From contig NZ_CAKZYF010000055.1 in the NCBI RefSeq assembly GCF_937884665.1, forward strand, positions 48,872 to 112,871: 64,000 bases of DNA, written 5' to 3'. Each line of letters begins with the position of its first letter. The stretch's first letter is position 1. The position numbers were made by a program, and so were the translations under genes. Shown piece by piece: positions 1 through 9,109 of the stretch. Origin of the DNA: an uncultured Allomuricauda sp. (GTDB taxonomy: Bacteria; Bacteroidota; Bacteroidia; Flavobacteriales; Flavobacteriaceae). The notes under the pieces were generated by a model, which was not told where the DNA came from, searched no databases, and worked only from the letters and a program-made list of their open reading frames with translations.

Positions 1-1
1 A

Positions 2-1462
2 CATGGGGGACTGCGCTATTTAAAACAATTTGATTTTTGGTTGGTAAAGGAAGTGGGGTCTGAGCGTGCCATTGTGCACAAATTGGCACCACATCTGGTG
101 CTACCGGAAAAAATGTTACTTCCCTTAATAGAGGGGGGTTCATACGGAAAATGGCTAACCTCCATCGGACTTAAGGTCTATGATATTTTGGCCCAGGTGA
201 CGGGAGATGACAAGCGGCAAATGCTGGAAAAAAAAGAGGCCATGAAATTGGAACCCCTTTTGCCAAAAAAAATTCTGAACGGCGCCGGTTATTATGCCGA
301 GTACCGTACAGATGATGCCCGTTTGACGATAGAGAACATCAAGACCAGTCTTCAACATGGGGCCAAAGCCTTGAACTATGCCAAGGTAGTTGACTTCTTG
401 TACAACGATAACATCATTTCAGGAGTTAAGGTGAAAGACGAATTGGGCAAGGAGGAATTTGAAATAAAATCGAAGTACGTCATAAGCGCTGCGGGACCCT
501 GGGTGGATGAACTGCGGAGCACCAACAACTCCAAAAAAGGAAAGCGTCTCCACCTGACCAAAGGAGTCCATTTAGTATTCCCAAAAGATAAATTGCCCGT
601 AAAACAGTCCGTCTATTTTGATATTCCTGATGGACGCATGATGTTTGCCATTCCTCGGGGCAAGGTCACCTATGTGGGCACTACAGATACCAACTTCAAT
701 TTGGACAAAGATGAGGTCCGCACGGATGTAGCCGATGCAATCTACCTCATATCCGCTGTGAACAATATGTTCCCGGACATCAACTTGGAAATGGAGGATA
801 TTGTTTCGTCTTGGGCCGGGTTGAGACCCTTGATTCACGAAGAAGGAAAATCTGCTTCGGAATTATCCAGAAAAGATGAAATTTTTACTTCGGATACGGG
901 TCTTGTCAGTATTGCCGGGGGAAAACTAACAGGATATCGTAAAATGGCAGAACGTGTTGTAAATCGCATCGCCAAAAAAATGGAAGAAGAGTATGAAGTT
1001 ACTTTTGAACCTTGTTCCACCGATAAAATTCCACTTTGTGGCAACGACTTTAAAAAATACAAGCACGTTCAAAAATATATTGATGAGGTTTACGGTCGCA
1101 TCAAGAAGGATGGTTTCTCTAAATACGATGCATGGTATCTGGTCACCACTTATGGCAAACAGGCAGAAACGATTTTGGAAAATTATGCTTCTTTGGCAAA
1201 CAAAGATGCATACACCAAAATGATTTGTGCGGAAGCCCAGTTTTCTATCGCTTTTGAAATGACTTCGAACCCTTTGGATTTCTTTATTAGGCGCACCGGT
1301 AGACTTTATTTTGATATTGATAGTGTCCGCGATTACTTAGAACCCGTTACAGAAGAATTCAAAAAGGCATACTGTTATGATGATGCCCAGATACTGGAAT
1401 TCAATGAAATGATTCAAGAAGAATTGGAATCCCATTCCAATTTTTCCCTGGAACGTATCTAA
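2..1462 (+). CDS. glpD: Aerobic glycerol-3-phosphate dehydrogenase (5' truncated by window edge)
   Basis: FAD-dependent oxidation of sn-glycerol 3-phosphate to dihydroxyacetone phosphate at the inner membrane, feeding electrons to quinone. The reading frame is open to the first base of the window. The in-frame codons before the TTG at 41 give HGGLRYLKQFDFWLV, matching the conserved (I)HGG.RYL stretch of GlpD, so the gene starts outside the window and the N-terminal GxGxxG FAD loop is missing here. The rest is complete: the substrate-binding DAO domain, the C-terminal FAD contact 'GGKLTGYRKMA', and the helical C-terminal domain with 'DFFIRRTGRLYFD'. The stop overlaps the convergent hydrolase gene by 4 nt, with no room for a separate terminator. 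Family assignment is firm. Confidence 0.95.
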   Translation, partial: HGGLRYLKQFDFWLVKEVGSERAIVHKLAPHLVLPEKMLLPLIEGGSYGKWLTSIGLKVYDILAQVTGDDKRQMLEKKEAMKLEPLLPKKILNGAGYYAEYRTDDARLTIENIKTSLQHGAKALNYAKVVDFLYNDNIISGVKVKDELGKEEFEIKSKYVISAAGPWVDELRSTNNSKKGKRLHLTKGVHLVFPKDKLPVKQSVYFDIPDGRMMFAIPRGKVTYVGTTDTNFNLDKDEVRTDVADAIYLISAVNNMFPDINLEMEDIVSSWAGLRPLIHEEGKSASELSRKDEIFTSDTGLVSIAGGKLTGYRKMAERVVNRIAKKMEEEYEVTFEPCSTDKIPLCGNDFKKYKHVQKYIDEVYGRIKKDGFSKYDAWYLVTTYGKQAETILENYASLANKDAYTKMICAEAQFSIAFEMTSNPLDFFIRRTGRLYFDIDSVRDYLEPVTEEFKKAYCYDDAQILEFNEMIQEELESHSNFSLERI

Positions 1463-2787
1463 GAACGCATACCGGTCATCTCTTGGGCCCACTGGATTAT
1501 TAAATTGACAGTCCCTGGATCCCACTTCCCAGGTTTGCCCTCAAAAGAGTCCTTGGCATTTTCATGAATGGTATTCCAATGGTCGAGCTTTGGATATTCA
1601 TAAAGTAAATGGTCCTTGTGTCCATTCCGCTCCAATACTTCGATAATCATTTTATTGTCGAAGGAAGACATGATCCAATCGTTGGTCCCACGGAGAATAC
1701 GAACGGGAACTTTTACCTTTTCCCATGCCCCTGCCAAATCAAAATCTTGGAGTTGTTGGTAATACGCCATGGGGCGGCCGTACATATGTTCTGGGTCATG
1801 GTAATTGTATTCGGCCAGTGCAGGATAGGTCTCGACCACTTCTTGATACGTCTTTTTCTCGATGAGCATTCCATGATACAAAGGAATGTAGTATCGGTTC
1901 ATTTTTTTAACGATTTGGGATTCGTTGTTTCCCTTGAAAGATAAGATGCGTCGTTCAATTTCCAGCATGTGCTCATACCAAGTCTTAAAGAAAGTACCAT
2001 CTGAAATTACTCCGGCCAAACCAAACTCGTTGGCCAAGAGCGGGGCCAGAGCACTTCCCATACTGGACCCGTACACAATAATGTTGGAAGTGTCAACATA
2101 GGGTTTCGCTTTTAGAAACCTGATAGCGCTGCGATATCCTTCCAGGTCCATTAAAAAACTGGATTGGCTACAATCCCCTTCACTATCTCCAACGCCGGGT
2201 TTTTCAATTCGCAGCACGATCATATTTGACTTTTCCACGAGTTCTTTAATGGTTTTGCCCCAGTTGGTACCTCTTCGTCCTGAGTACGTTTCTATACTGG
2301 AACAGCTGAGACCACCTATCAAAACTACCGCTGGAAGTTTTCCGGATTTTTGTGGTTTGGTAATAATTATCCTTTGGGTAATGCCGAAAGTGCTGCTCAC
2401 TTCTTCATAATAGGTGTCCAGTCCTTCGTGCTGCTCTTTCGCCAAGGGATCGAACAGTACATTTTCTTCCCTTGTTTTGGAGCCTCGCAGCACCTTTATT
2501 TTTGTTGTTTCCGACGCGCGCAATCCGTAGGTGATATCACTCCAAACATTTACGTCTTTGACCAACTCACCATTGACTTCAATAATAATGTCGCCAGATA
2601 AAAATCCTGCTTGGTCCAAAGGACTTCCAGGATCAATACTGCTAATTTCTGCTCCTGGAGTATCAGGTTTTGGGATATGTATATCAGCCTGCCACGAACT
2701 TCTTCGCCCTAATAGTTGCGCTTGTGTTGAAACCGAAATAGTACCAAGAATGGCAAGGAATGCCAAAGAGATTGTTTTTTGTGCCAT
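1459..2787 (-). CDS. Secreted PDZ-domain alpha/beta hydrolase
   Basis: 442 residues. Residues 1-23 are a signal peptide ending near TQA. Residues about 45-115 form a PDZ domain ('GSPLDQAGFLSGDIIIEVNG'), and the rest is an alpha/beta hydrolase. The nucleophile elbow is G-S-S-M-G (Ser242); the late motifs 'RGTNDW' and 'LDHW' supply the probable acid and His. The hydrolase resembles periplasmic peptidase- or esterase-like enzymes of Bacteroidota. The PDZ domain may bind a peptide tail or partner. Substrate is unknown. It is convergent with glpD (4-nt overlap) and stands alone on this strand. Periplasmic or outer-face location is inferred from the signal peptide. Confidence 0.82.
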   Translation of the reverse strand: MAQKTISLAFLAILGTISVSTQAQLLGRRSSWQADIHIPKPDTPGAEISSIDPGSPLDQAGFLSGDIIIEVNGELVKDVNVWSDITYGLRASETTKIKVLRGSKTREENVLFDPLAKEQHEGLDTYYEEVSSTFGITQRIIITKPQKSGKLPAVVLIGGLSCSSIETYSGRRGTNWGKTIKELVEKSNMIVLRIEKPGVGDSEGDCSQSSFLMDLEGYRSAIRFLKAKPYVDTSNIIVYGSSMGSALAPLLANEFGLAGVISDGTFFKTWYEHMLEIERRILSFKGNNESQIVKKMNRYYIPLYHGMLIEKKTYQEVVETYPALAEYNYHDPEHMYGRPMAYYQQLQDFDLAGAWEKVKVPVRILRGTNDWIMSSFDNKMIIEVLERNGHKDHLLYEYPKLDHWNTIHENAKDSFEGKPGKWDPGTVNLIIQWAQEMTGMRS

Positions 2788-2908
2788 CTATTCGCTTTTA
2801 AAGAAGATTTAAAATTAGATTGGCTATTTTTAGACGAGGAGGATTTTATGTCTGTACTGCTATTTTTTATGTGAAAAGTACATGTATTATGATTTGAATT
2901 TTTGACAA

Positions 2909-3661
2909 ATGGGAAAGGTCAATGACTTCTATCTTTTTAACTCTAGAATTGCGACGCACGTTATTTTTTGGACAGCCTATTATGTGCTTTTTGGTCTCAT
3001 TTGGGTAGGAGAAGAAGGGTATTTGGCTTCTTTTTATTTGGAGTTCGTTCTATTGCCCATACGTATTCTGGCGGTGTATTTAACGATTTATTTTTTGCTT
3101 CCGAAGTACTTGCTGGGAAAAAGGTATATGCCATTTTTATTGGGTTATGCGATTGTACTGCTTTCCGGAGGAATTTTACAACGTGTGTTCATCCATTTAT
3201 TTTACGAAAACCTGCTGTTGAATGATTCCGGCAACGGTCTTTTTAATAGTATGAAGTTGGTTAGGGCCATCGTACTGATAAATACGACCGCAATTTTGGT
3301 TCTCGCCCTCAAAATTTTTCAACTATGGGTAAAAGAATCTGAAAAAAACCAAAACTTGGAAAGTGAAATCTTGGAAGTACGATCCAGTAGAAGGACACAT
3401 CGCATAGCTACCCAAGACATTTTATTTGTGGAAGGTTTGGGAAATTATGTTACCTATCATATGCTGGATGGGTCCAAAATAACAAGTTATGGAACGGTCA
3501 AGGCAGCGTTGGCACAACTGCCCGCTAATTTTAGCCGAGTACATAAATCCTACATCGTCAACAAAAAGCACATCAAGTCTTATGACACCATGACCATTGA
3601 TGTGAACAACAACGCCATACCCCGTGGAAAAAGTGTCTCCGACGAGGTCTTGAATCTTTAA
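2909..3661 (+). CDS. Membrane-anchored LytTR transcriptional regulator
   Basis: 250 residues. The N-terminal half has four hydrophobic segments (about 14-34, 42-64, 72-98, 110-135), laid out like the 4-TM sensor of LytS/YehU-type kinases. The kinase is missing; a short charged linker leads directly to a C-terminal LytTR DNA-binding domain (about 157-250, with 'DILFVEGLGNYVTYH' and 'RVHKSYIVNKKHI'). There is no receiver domain. It is therefore probably a one-component regulator that senses a membrane or envelope signal and binds DNA while tethered. No kinase lies next to it. Targets are unknown. The LytTR call is strong; the signalling mode is inference. Confidence 0.85.
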   Translation: MGKVNDFYLFNSRIATHVIFWTAYYVLFGLIWVGEEGYLASFYLEFVLLPIRILAVYLTIYFLLPKYLLGKRYMPFLLGYAIVLLSGGILQRVFIHLFYENLLLNDSGNGLFNSMKLVRAIVLINTTAILVLALKIFQLWVKESEKNQNLESEILEVRSSRRTHRIATQDILFVEGLGNYVTYHMLDGSKITSYGTVKAALAQLPANFSRVHKSYIVNKKHIKSYDTMTIDVNNNAIPRGKSVSDEVLNL

Positions 3662-3858
3662 GTCGGTCTAGATTTTTACCATAGACTATCCTTGACCGCC
3701 ATTTACAAATAATACCAGAGCAAATCTTTTTTGCATTATACGGGTTAAAAGCTAAACCTCAAGATTTCATCAATACAATTGAGAATATCTGATAATCAAA
3801 AAGTTATGATTTTGGCACAATGCTTGGTTTGTATGATTTAAATCAAAAGACTGGTATT

Positions 3859-4782
3859 ATGGGAAATGGAAAACTACTACTTGGATTATTGCTGATAAGT
3901 TTCTTGGCGACATCCTGTTACACCGAAGTGATTATAGAGGACGAATTTATTACGGAATCGCCCGTTAATACCGCCCTGGTATTGGAATCTTACGACTTAT
4001 GGTATGTTGATATCAATGCAAGTCGTGGTAACGGAGAAGTTCCCTTTCTTCAGCGCGCATTTACCATTTCCTTTGATAGAGGGATTGTCTATGTAAATAA
4101 CAATCTAGCGGGAATTGGGAAAACCGGTAACGGTCTGGGTATTGATGTGGGCACGTATGGCACCTTGAATGGGGCCGTGGAAATAGACCACGATATTGAT
4201 AGGCTTTGGTTATTGGAGGTTTTGGCCGTTAATAGCAACACTATTGAGCTTTACGACCCCAACTCCAATACCTTTTATTTACTAAGGGGATATCAAAGGA
4301 ACAATTTTGATTATGATTTGGTTTTTTATGACAACATCAATTATTTCTTACAGGAGTATGAAGTTTGGGAAAAAACATTCACCGGTGAAGTAGGGGCGAT
4401 AAACGATTTTGATCAAGAGAACTACCTCCAGTTTTTATCAGGTGGGGGTCAGGGGGGATTTCGTTCTTCTGTTGATAACCTAGGATTGCCATTGGCGGAA
4501 CTGGTCTGGGACTATGAAGGGATTTACGAAGTTTTTGATGTAGAAGGAGATACCACCCTAAAAACTTTAACATTGGATTACGATTTCCTGGGCAATGATT
4601 ATTTTGAGCTGTACGTTATTAATGATAGTACCATAGAGCTGTATCACGTTTCCAGTGGTACAATCTATGAGTTCACAGGAAGAGGATTTGTGCAGTACCT
4701 GAAGGCAAATCCAAAGACGGGAAAAAAACGTGAAAAAGTTAAAAAGTCCATAATGAACGTAAAACGTCAACGTAAAATGTAA
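3859..4782 (+). CDS. Putative lipoprotein of unknown function
   Basis: I start it at ATG 3859 because this puts a lipoprotein signal at the N-terminus ('LLLISFLATSC', lipidated Cys about residue 19). An in-frame ATG at 3820 would place 13 polar residues before it. The mature 290 residues are rich in D, N, Y and beta-prone segments, with two loosely similar halves ending in 'FYLLRGYQ' and 'IYEFTGRGF', which suggests a duplicated beta domain. The C-terminus is strongly basic (KRQRKM). No known family recognised. The acidic tail after the Cys fits outer-membrane or surface export in Bacteroidota. It is monocistronic, followed by a hairpin element and terminator. Confidence 0.75.
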   Translation: MGNGKLLLGLLLISFLATSCYTEVIIEDEFITESPVNTALVLESYDLWYVDINASRGNGEVPFLQRAFTISFDRGIVYVNNNLAGIGKTGNGLGIDVGTYGTLNGAVEIDHDIDRLWLLEVLAVNSNTIELYDPNSNTFYLLRGYQRNNFDYDLVFYDNINYFLQEYEVWEKTFTGEVGAINDFDQENYLQFLSGGGQGGFRSSVDNLGLPLAELVWDYEGIYEVFDVEGDTTLKTLTLDYDFLGNDYFELYVINDSTIELYHVSSGTIYEFTGRGFVQYLKANPKTGKKREKVKKSIMNVKRQRKM

Positions 4783-4789
4783 GGACAAA

Positions 4790-4876
4790 ATATAGTGTTC
4801 GACTATATAAACAAGTTTTTTGGTTGGTTATTTAGTTAAAAATCGCCTCAAGTGCTAGCTTGGGGCGGTTTTTTTT
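4790..4876 (+). ncRNA. Candidate structured RNA element, copy A (hairpin, 17-nt box, terminator)
   Basis: It starts 8 nt after the lipoprotein stop. The first hairpin has stem ATATAGT/ACTATAT (4790-4796 with 4802-4808). A single-stranded box TTTGGTTGGTTATTTAG follows at 4819-4835, then a terminator hairpin with the six-base loop TGCTAG. The box and the loop are identical in a second place in the window (39482-39498, loop 39511-39516), although the stems differ in sequence. Same order with compensated stems suggests a small RNA family or a processed 3' UTR element. Whether it belongs to a published Flavobacteria RNA family (for example Flavo-1) I cannot tell without a covariance search. Confidence 0.35.
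4844..4876 (+). terminator. Intrinsic terminator after lipoprotein gene
   Basis: Stem 4844-4852 pairs with 4859-4867 (one G-U), loop TGCTAG, followed by a run of eight T. Good Rho-independent terminator on the + strand. Confidence 0.8.
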
Positions 4877-4955
4877 GAATAATCTCCTTTATCCGTCAAG
4901 GGTGCTCCAATTTCGTAATTCTTGAGATTGTACACCAAAAACCAAAGATTAATCC

Positions 4956-4963
4956 TATTTTTG
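4956..4963 (+). promoter_or_regulatory. Bacteroidota -7 box (TATTTTTG) for the SulP gene
   Basis: Exact match to TAnnTTTG. The nearest TTG that could act as -33 element (4928-4930) is 25 nt upstream, longer than usual. A transcript starting near 4970 leaves room for the ATG at 4984 more comfortably than for the one at 4975. Confidence 0.45.
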
Positions 4964-4974
4964 CCGGCTTCAAA

Positions 4975-6525
4975 ATGGCGGCAATGAAAAAATACCTGAA
5001 TCTTTTCGACTTTTCACAAAAAGTAAACTATCGCACGGAGGTTTTATCCGGGATTACCGTGGCCCTGGCCCTCGTACCCGAAGCAATTGCCTTTGCCTTT
5101 ATTGCAGGCTTATCTCCTTTAACAGGTCTTTATGCAGCTTTTGTGATGGGTTTGGTAACCTCAATTTTAGGTGGCAGACCTGGCATGATTTCTGGGGCTA
5201 CGGGAGCCGTCGCAGTGGTTATTGTCAGTCTTGCTAAGGACTATGGTGTGGAATATGTTTTCGCTGCTGTCATCTTGGCCGGCATGCTACAGGTTGCCGC
5301 AGGTTTTCTTCGCATGGGAAAACTTATGCGATTGGTACCGCACCCGGTCATTTTCGGTTTTGTGAACGGTTTGGCCATTATCATATTCATGTCGCAACTG
5401 GATCAGTTTAAAACCCAAGATGGGAGCTGGCTGAGCGGAGGCACTCTCTACATTTTTATGGGATTGGTCCTATTGACCATGTCAGTCATCTGGGGACTGC
5501 CCAAATTAAGTAAGGTCGTTCCCGCTTCGCTCGTGGCCATACTTTTAGTGTTTGGACTTGTGTTTTTCTTCAATGTGGAAACCAGAACAATAGGGGATAT
5601 CGCATCCATCCAGGGAGGGTTTCCTCCATTTCATATCCCGGACGTACCCTTTACGTTAAAAACACTCCAAATCATTTTTCCCTATGCCGCTATCGTTGCA
5701 GGTGTTGGACTAATTGAAAGCTTACTGACTTTGAACATTGTGGATGAAATTACGGAAACACGAGGTAGGGGAAATAAGGAAGCCGTGGCCCAAGGGACCG
5801 CCAACATCCTTTCCGGATTGTTTTCGGGGATGGGGGGTTGCGCGATGATAGGTCAAAGCCTTATCAATACTTCCAATGGGGCCAGGGCCAGATTATCCGG
5901 CATTGTAGCTTCGTTAATGTTGTTGGCTTTTGTGATGTTTGGTTCTGATCTTATCGAAAAAGTGCCTATGGCTGCCTTAACGGGACTGATGATCATGGTC
6001 GCATTGGGAACCTTCGAATGGGCCAGTCTCCGTGTTTTTAAACGTATGCCCAAGTCCGATGTTCTGGTCATGGTATTGGTCACTTTGGTGACCGTATTCC
6101 TTCACAATTTGGCGCTTGCCGTTTTGGTGGGGGTTATTATCTCGGCACTGGTCTTTGCCTGGGACAACGCCATTCGGATTCGGGCAAGAAAATATGTGGA
6201 CGGATCCGGTATCAAACACTACGAGATATATGGACCCTTGTTCTTTGGTAGCACTACCCTATTTTCCGAAAAATTCGATGTGTTGAACGACCCTTCAGAG
6301 GTGGTCATCGACTTTGAAGAAAGTAGGGTCGTGGACATGTCTGCAATTGAAGCGGTCAATAAAATCACGGAACGGTACAAAAAGGTGGGCAAAAAAGTCC
6401 ATTTAAAACATTTAAGTCGAGATTGTAGGCGTTTGTTGAAAAACGCAGATGATATCATCGAGGTCAATGTAATCGAAGACCCGACCTATAAGGTCGCTGT
6501 TGATAAAATTTGGCCGTACAAATAA
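4975..6525 (+). CDS. SulP-family inorganic anion transporter with STAS domain
   Basis: 516 residues. The membrane part (about 15-400) has the SulP signature early on ('VALALVPEAIAFAFIAGLSP') and about 11-14 hydrophobic helices. The C-terminal STAS domain (about 415-515) contains 'VVIDFEESRVVDMSAIEAV'. Members move sulfate, bicarbonate or dicarboxylates with Na+ or H+; there is no adjacent carbonic anhydrase or sulfur gene to choose the substrate. The length is standard. Two starts are possible, ATG 4975 and ATG 4984; the -7 box at 4956-4963 slightly favours the second. It runs almost into the convergent dinB-like gene (9 nt apart). Confidence 0.93.
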   Translation: MAAMKKYLNLFDFSQKVNYRTEVLSGITVALALVPEAIAFAFIAGLSPLTGLYAAFVMGLVTSILGGRPGMISGATGAVAVVIVSLAKDYGVEYVFAAVILAGMLQVAAGFLRMGKLMRLVPHPVIFGFVNGLAIIIFMSQLDQFKTQDGSWLSGGTLYIFMGLVLLTMSVIWGLPKLSKVVPASLVAILLVFGLVFFFNVETRTIGDIASIQGGFPPFHIPDVPFTLKTLQIIFPYAAIVAGVGLIESLLTLNIVDEITETRGRGNKEAVAQGTANILSGLFSGMGGCAMIGQSLINTSNGARARLSGIVASLMLLAFVMFGSDLIEKVPMAALTGLMIMVALGTFEWASLRVFKRMPKSDVLVMVLVTLVTVFLHNLALAVLVGVIISALVFAWDNAIRIRARKYVDGSGIKHYEIYGPLFFGSTTLFSEKFDVLNDPSEVVIDFEESRVVDMSAIEAVNKITERYKKVGKKVHLKHLSRDCRRLLKNADDIIEVNVIEDPTYKVAVDKIWPYK

Positions 6526-6534
6526 AGGTCATGT

Positions 6535-7122
6535 CTATTCGCTGACTGTTCCTCTAAAAACACTCACCTTGGGATTGATAGGGTTTCCCGTTGTTCTTCG
6601 CATTAAGGTGATCTGTCCTGTATGGTAGATACAATCGGAGAGCATGCCATTCACCATGTTCCAATAGGGAAAAGAGGATTGCTTATCTCCGCGTTGAAAA
6701 ACAACCACGAAATCTTCAAAGTCTTTCGCTTGTTTCCCAGCGATGGTTTCACTGGCGGCTTTCAAATTTTCCAGGGTCATTTTGCGTAGTTGTTCATAGG
6801 GATATCCCGAAAAATCGGTTGGTCGGACATTTGGGGTTGCCGACGGGGCATTTAGGATCATTTCGGACATACCATAAATATGCTGCAACGTTTCTAAAAC
6901 AGTCCTGGATTCTTCTGTAGGCCGATAAGCCAAGTCTTTGGGGGTCAATCCTTCCGTGGCCCAATGGTAACGAAAGCCCAAACCATCTATCATTCGAGAA
7001 ACCAGATTTCCGGGACTGTAATCCGCCGGATACTCCGGGATTTCCCGAAAGGGTAGTTCTTGTGATTTCATAGTGATTGAAAAAAATAAAACAAGGAGGA
7101 CAATGGGTAACTTTTGTATCAT
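6535..7122 (-). CDS. Secreted DinB-like metal-binding protein
   Basis: 195 residues. A signal peptide (1-20, ending MKSQ) is followed by a four-helix DinB/YfiT-like fold. The three expected metal ligands are present: His53, His81 ('LQHIYG') and His167 ('CIYHTGQI'). DinB-fold proteins are metal-dependent thiol S-transferases or of unknown activity; an exported one is a little unusual, but such forms are frequent in Bacteroidota. It is the last gene of a three-gene leftward unit: its ATG directly abuts the TAG of the upstream gene. Function cannot be narrowed further. Confidence 0.8.
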   Translation of the reverse strand: MIQKLPIVLLVLFFSITMKSQELPFREIPEYPADYSPGNLVSRMIDGLGFRYHWATEGLTPKDLAYRPTEESRTVLETLQHIYGMSEMILNAPSATPNVRPTDFSGYPYEQLRKMTLENLKAASETIAGKQAKDFEDFVVVFQRGDKQSSFPYWNMVNGMLSDCIYHTGQITLMRRTTGNPINPKVSVFRGTVSE

Positions 7123-7851
7123 CTAATGCAATTTTCGTGGACTCCAAACTTCATAGATAGGTTTTCCTCTGCTACTTTCCCCGGAATGGTGCCAGTTGCC
7201 CTCTTTTATCTTAAAATCAAAAGAAAGACTGGCTCCTACCCTGGAATTGTCCTTCGAGAAAAAATCAATGTTTTCTGTATATTTTCCATTTTCCGTGGTA
7301 TACGTGCCACCTCCCGTACCCATAAATTGTTGGGTCTCGGTGTTGTAAGCAATCCATTGAAAACGCGTTCCAGAAAGAATTTTCATGGTTTTTCGAGGTC
7401 GATCGGTATCCCTCTGCTGTATTTTCCCATCCCGCATTCTTCCTGAAATCAACCAGGCTCCTGATAATTTTCCTGGAGTTCCATCATCAATTTGGGTCCA
7501 AATCGTATCTCCCATGCGAATTTGATTATCCACGAATTGGTATGCTTCCTTACGGCTTGTACCAACGCGGCTCGGATCAAAAGAAGCGAATTCATAAGTG
7601 CAGTCCAGGTTATTGTTCTGTACTTTGCAAGTACCGCCCCAAGTACCCATGAACGCTCCTGTTTCTTTCTCAAAAAATGCCTCTGCAATATGTCCATCAG
7701 AAATAATGATGACATGATGTATGTTGATACCTTTTTCATTCTTTAGAGAAGTTTCCCATGCCCCTTCCGGCGATTGGGATCGCAAGATGGCCCACCCAAA
7801 AAGTAGGGCAAACATCCATATACAGGGTTTAATTACTGAAATCATCGGCAT
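7123..7851 (-). CDS. Secreted protein with two tandem copies of an unknown domain
   Basis: 242 residues, signal peptide near the N-terminus (hydrophobic stretch about 11-24). The mature part is an internal duplication. Copy 1 (about 30-120) and copy 2 (about 131-236) both begin G-A-W, contain 'FMGTWGGT' or 'FMGTGGGT', and then 'DPSRVGTS' or 'DNSRVGAS'. Small beta-sheet (lipocalin-like) domains are likely. Three starts are possible: 7851, 7845 and 7815. The first two overlap the upstream regulator gene by 17-23 nt, which fits translational coupling. The stop abuts the dinB-like ATG. Not recognised as a named family. Confidence 0.75.
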   Translation of the reverse strand: MPMISVIKPCIWMFALLFGWAILRSQSPEGAWETSLKNEKGINIHHVIIISDGHIAEAFFEKETGAFMGTWGGTCKVQNNNLDCTYEFASFDPSRVGTSRKEAYQFVDNQIRMGDTIWTQIDDGTPGKLSGAWLISGRMRDGKIQQRDTDRPRKTMKILSGTRFQWIAYNTETQQFMGTGGGTYTTENGKYTENIDFFSKDNSRVGASLSFDFKIKEGNWHHSGESSRGKPIYEVWSPRKLH

Positions 7852-9109
7852 AGCGGGTGTTACCTTCCAAATCCTTTAAATATACATAATCCAAAGACCC
7901 ACTTCCTGTGAATGTGAAAATTAATCCCATAATATCGCCTTGTGCCCCTGTAAATTGGTTTTCTAAACACAAAGTATCATTGATATAAAATTGTACGATA
8001 TTGTTGTTACTTATGATTTTTAAATGTTGCCATTCATCCATATTGGCCCCCAGTAAAGAGAAATCGTTCTCAGAACCCATAAAAAAGTTATCGCCCAATT
8101 TTAAGTTGAGATTGCTTTCACATCCTTTGTCTATGATTCCAACCCAAGACGCGTCTTTTTCATCGATCCATTTTACTTCCAAAAAGGGACAGGTTAGGTT
8201 TTTCGTGTTTTCGAAGCGAACTTTGGTTTCCAAAACAAAGGCATCGCTTGCCAATCCCTTAAAGTCACGTACGTTGAAGTAGGATAAGATCAAATTTTGG
8301 TTCAGGCCAAAGCCAAGTGCTTCACGCGTAGTGTTCTGAAGTGTTAATTTTCCATCGGATTGGATTTCCGGGGTAGCGGCATATTTCGGAATTTGCTGCA
8401 TAGGGTTCGATTTTGCGGTCGCGAGCCAACCATTCGTTTGAATGTGAATCCGCTCTTTTTGGATAATACTGTCATTGGCGATTAATCTGGCCCAATGGAA
8501 TCCCGGGTAATAATAAATTTGGGAAAAGGTTTTCTTTTGGGGGTCAATCCGGAATTTGTGCATTGGATTCCAAGAGCGTTGGATAAAAAAACTGTCGGCC
8601 TTGGTCTGGGTGAGGTCATACGAAAAAATGACAGAATTGGGGACATTAAAGGCAACGGTCTTATTTGCCGAAAAAACAACATCTTTAGGGACTTCCATTT
8701 CTGGTTCGCCACGGATCAACGAAATCAAAAAATACATCAAAACAATTGTGCCCAACACGGCAACTACCGGAATTATTTTCGTAAATCGATTGGATTGGGC
8801 AACAGTTTTATAGGGTTTTTGGATTTTTGAAAGTTGTTCACGTCGATAACTGTTCCAGTTTTCATGACCAAGTAAGGAAACCAAGGCATTTAATGTGCTG
8901 ATATGTGGTAAGCTGGAATATTCATTTTTCCAAAGCCGTTTCATCGTGGACAAACTGATTTGAATGTTTTTTTTCTCGTCCATAAGGTCAATGAGATACT
9001 GCAAATCACGTTGGCCCAGAGCAGTATTTGAACCTACCTTATCTGGAAAATAGCGCTTTTCAATGTCTTGTAAACACTGGTTTACATGTGCTCTATCATG
9101 GGATATCAT
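7829..9109 (-). CDS. Membrane-anchored HTH-like regulator with periplasmic LamG-like domain
   Basis: 426 residues. The N-terminus (about 10-92) is the helical domain common in Bacteroidota regulators ('LSTMKRLW', 'STLNALVSLLGHENW'), probably DNA-binding and cytoplasmic. One TM helix follows (about 112-133). The outside part is beta-rich: a middle domain (about 140-235) and a concanavalin/LamG-like domain (about 245-425, 'EWQHLKIISNNNIVQFYIND'). This layout suggests a one-piece transmembrane signal transducer. It heads a three-gene operon and is divergent from a secreted protein of similar concanavalin-like fold (101 bp between starts), a likely ligand or target. The HTH role is inferred from fold resemblance, not shown. 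Confidence 0.72.
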   Translation of the reverse strand: MISHDRAHVNQCLQDIEKRYFPDKVGSNTALGQRDLQYLIDLMDEKKNIQISLSTMKRLWKNEYSSLPHISTLNALVSLLGHENWNSYRREQLSKIQKPYKTVAQSNRFTKIIPVVAVLGTIVLMYFLISLIRGEPEMEVPKDVVFSANKTVAFNVPNSVIFSYDLTQTKADSFFIQRSWNPMHKFRIDPQKKTFSQIYYYPGFHWARLIANDSIIQKERIHIQTNGWLATAKSNPMQQIPKYAATPEIQSDGKLTLQNTTREALGFGLNQNLILSYFNVRDFKGLASDAFVLETKVRFENTKNLTCPFLEVKWIDEKDASWVGIIDKGCESNLNLKLGDNFFMGSENDFSLLGANMDEWQHLKIISNNNIVQFYINDTLCLENQFTGAQGDIMGLIFTFTGSGSLDYVYLKDLEGNTRYADDFSN

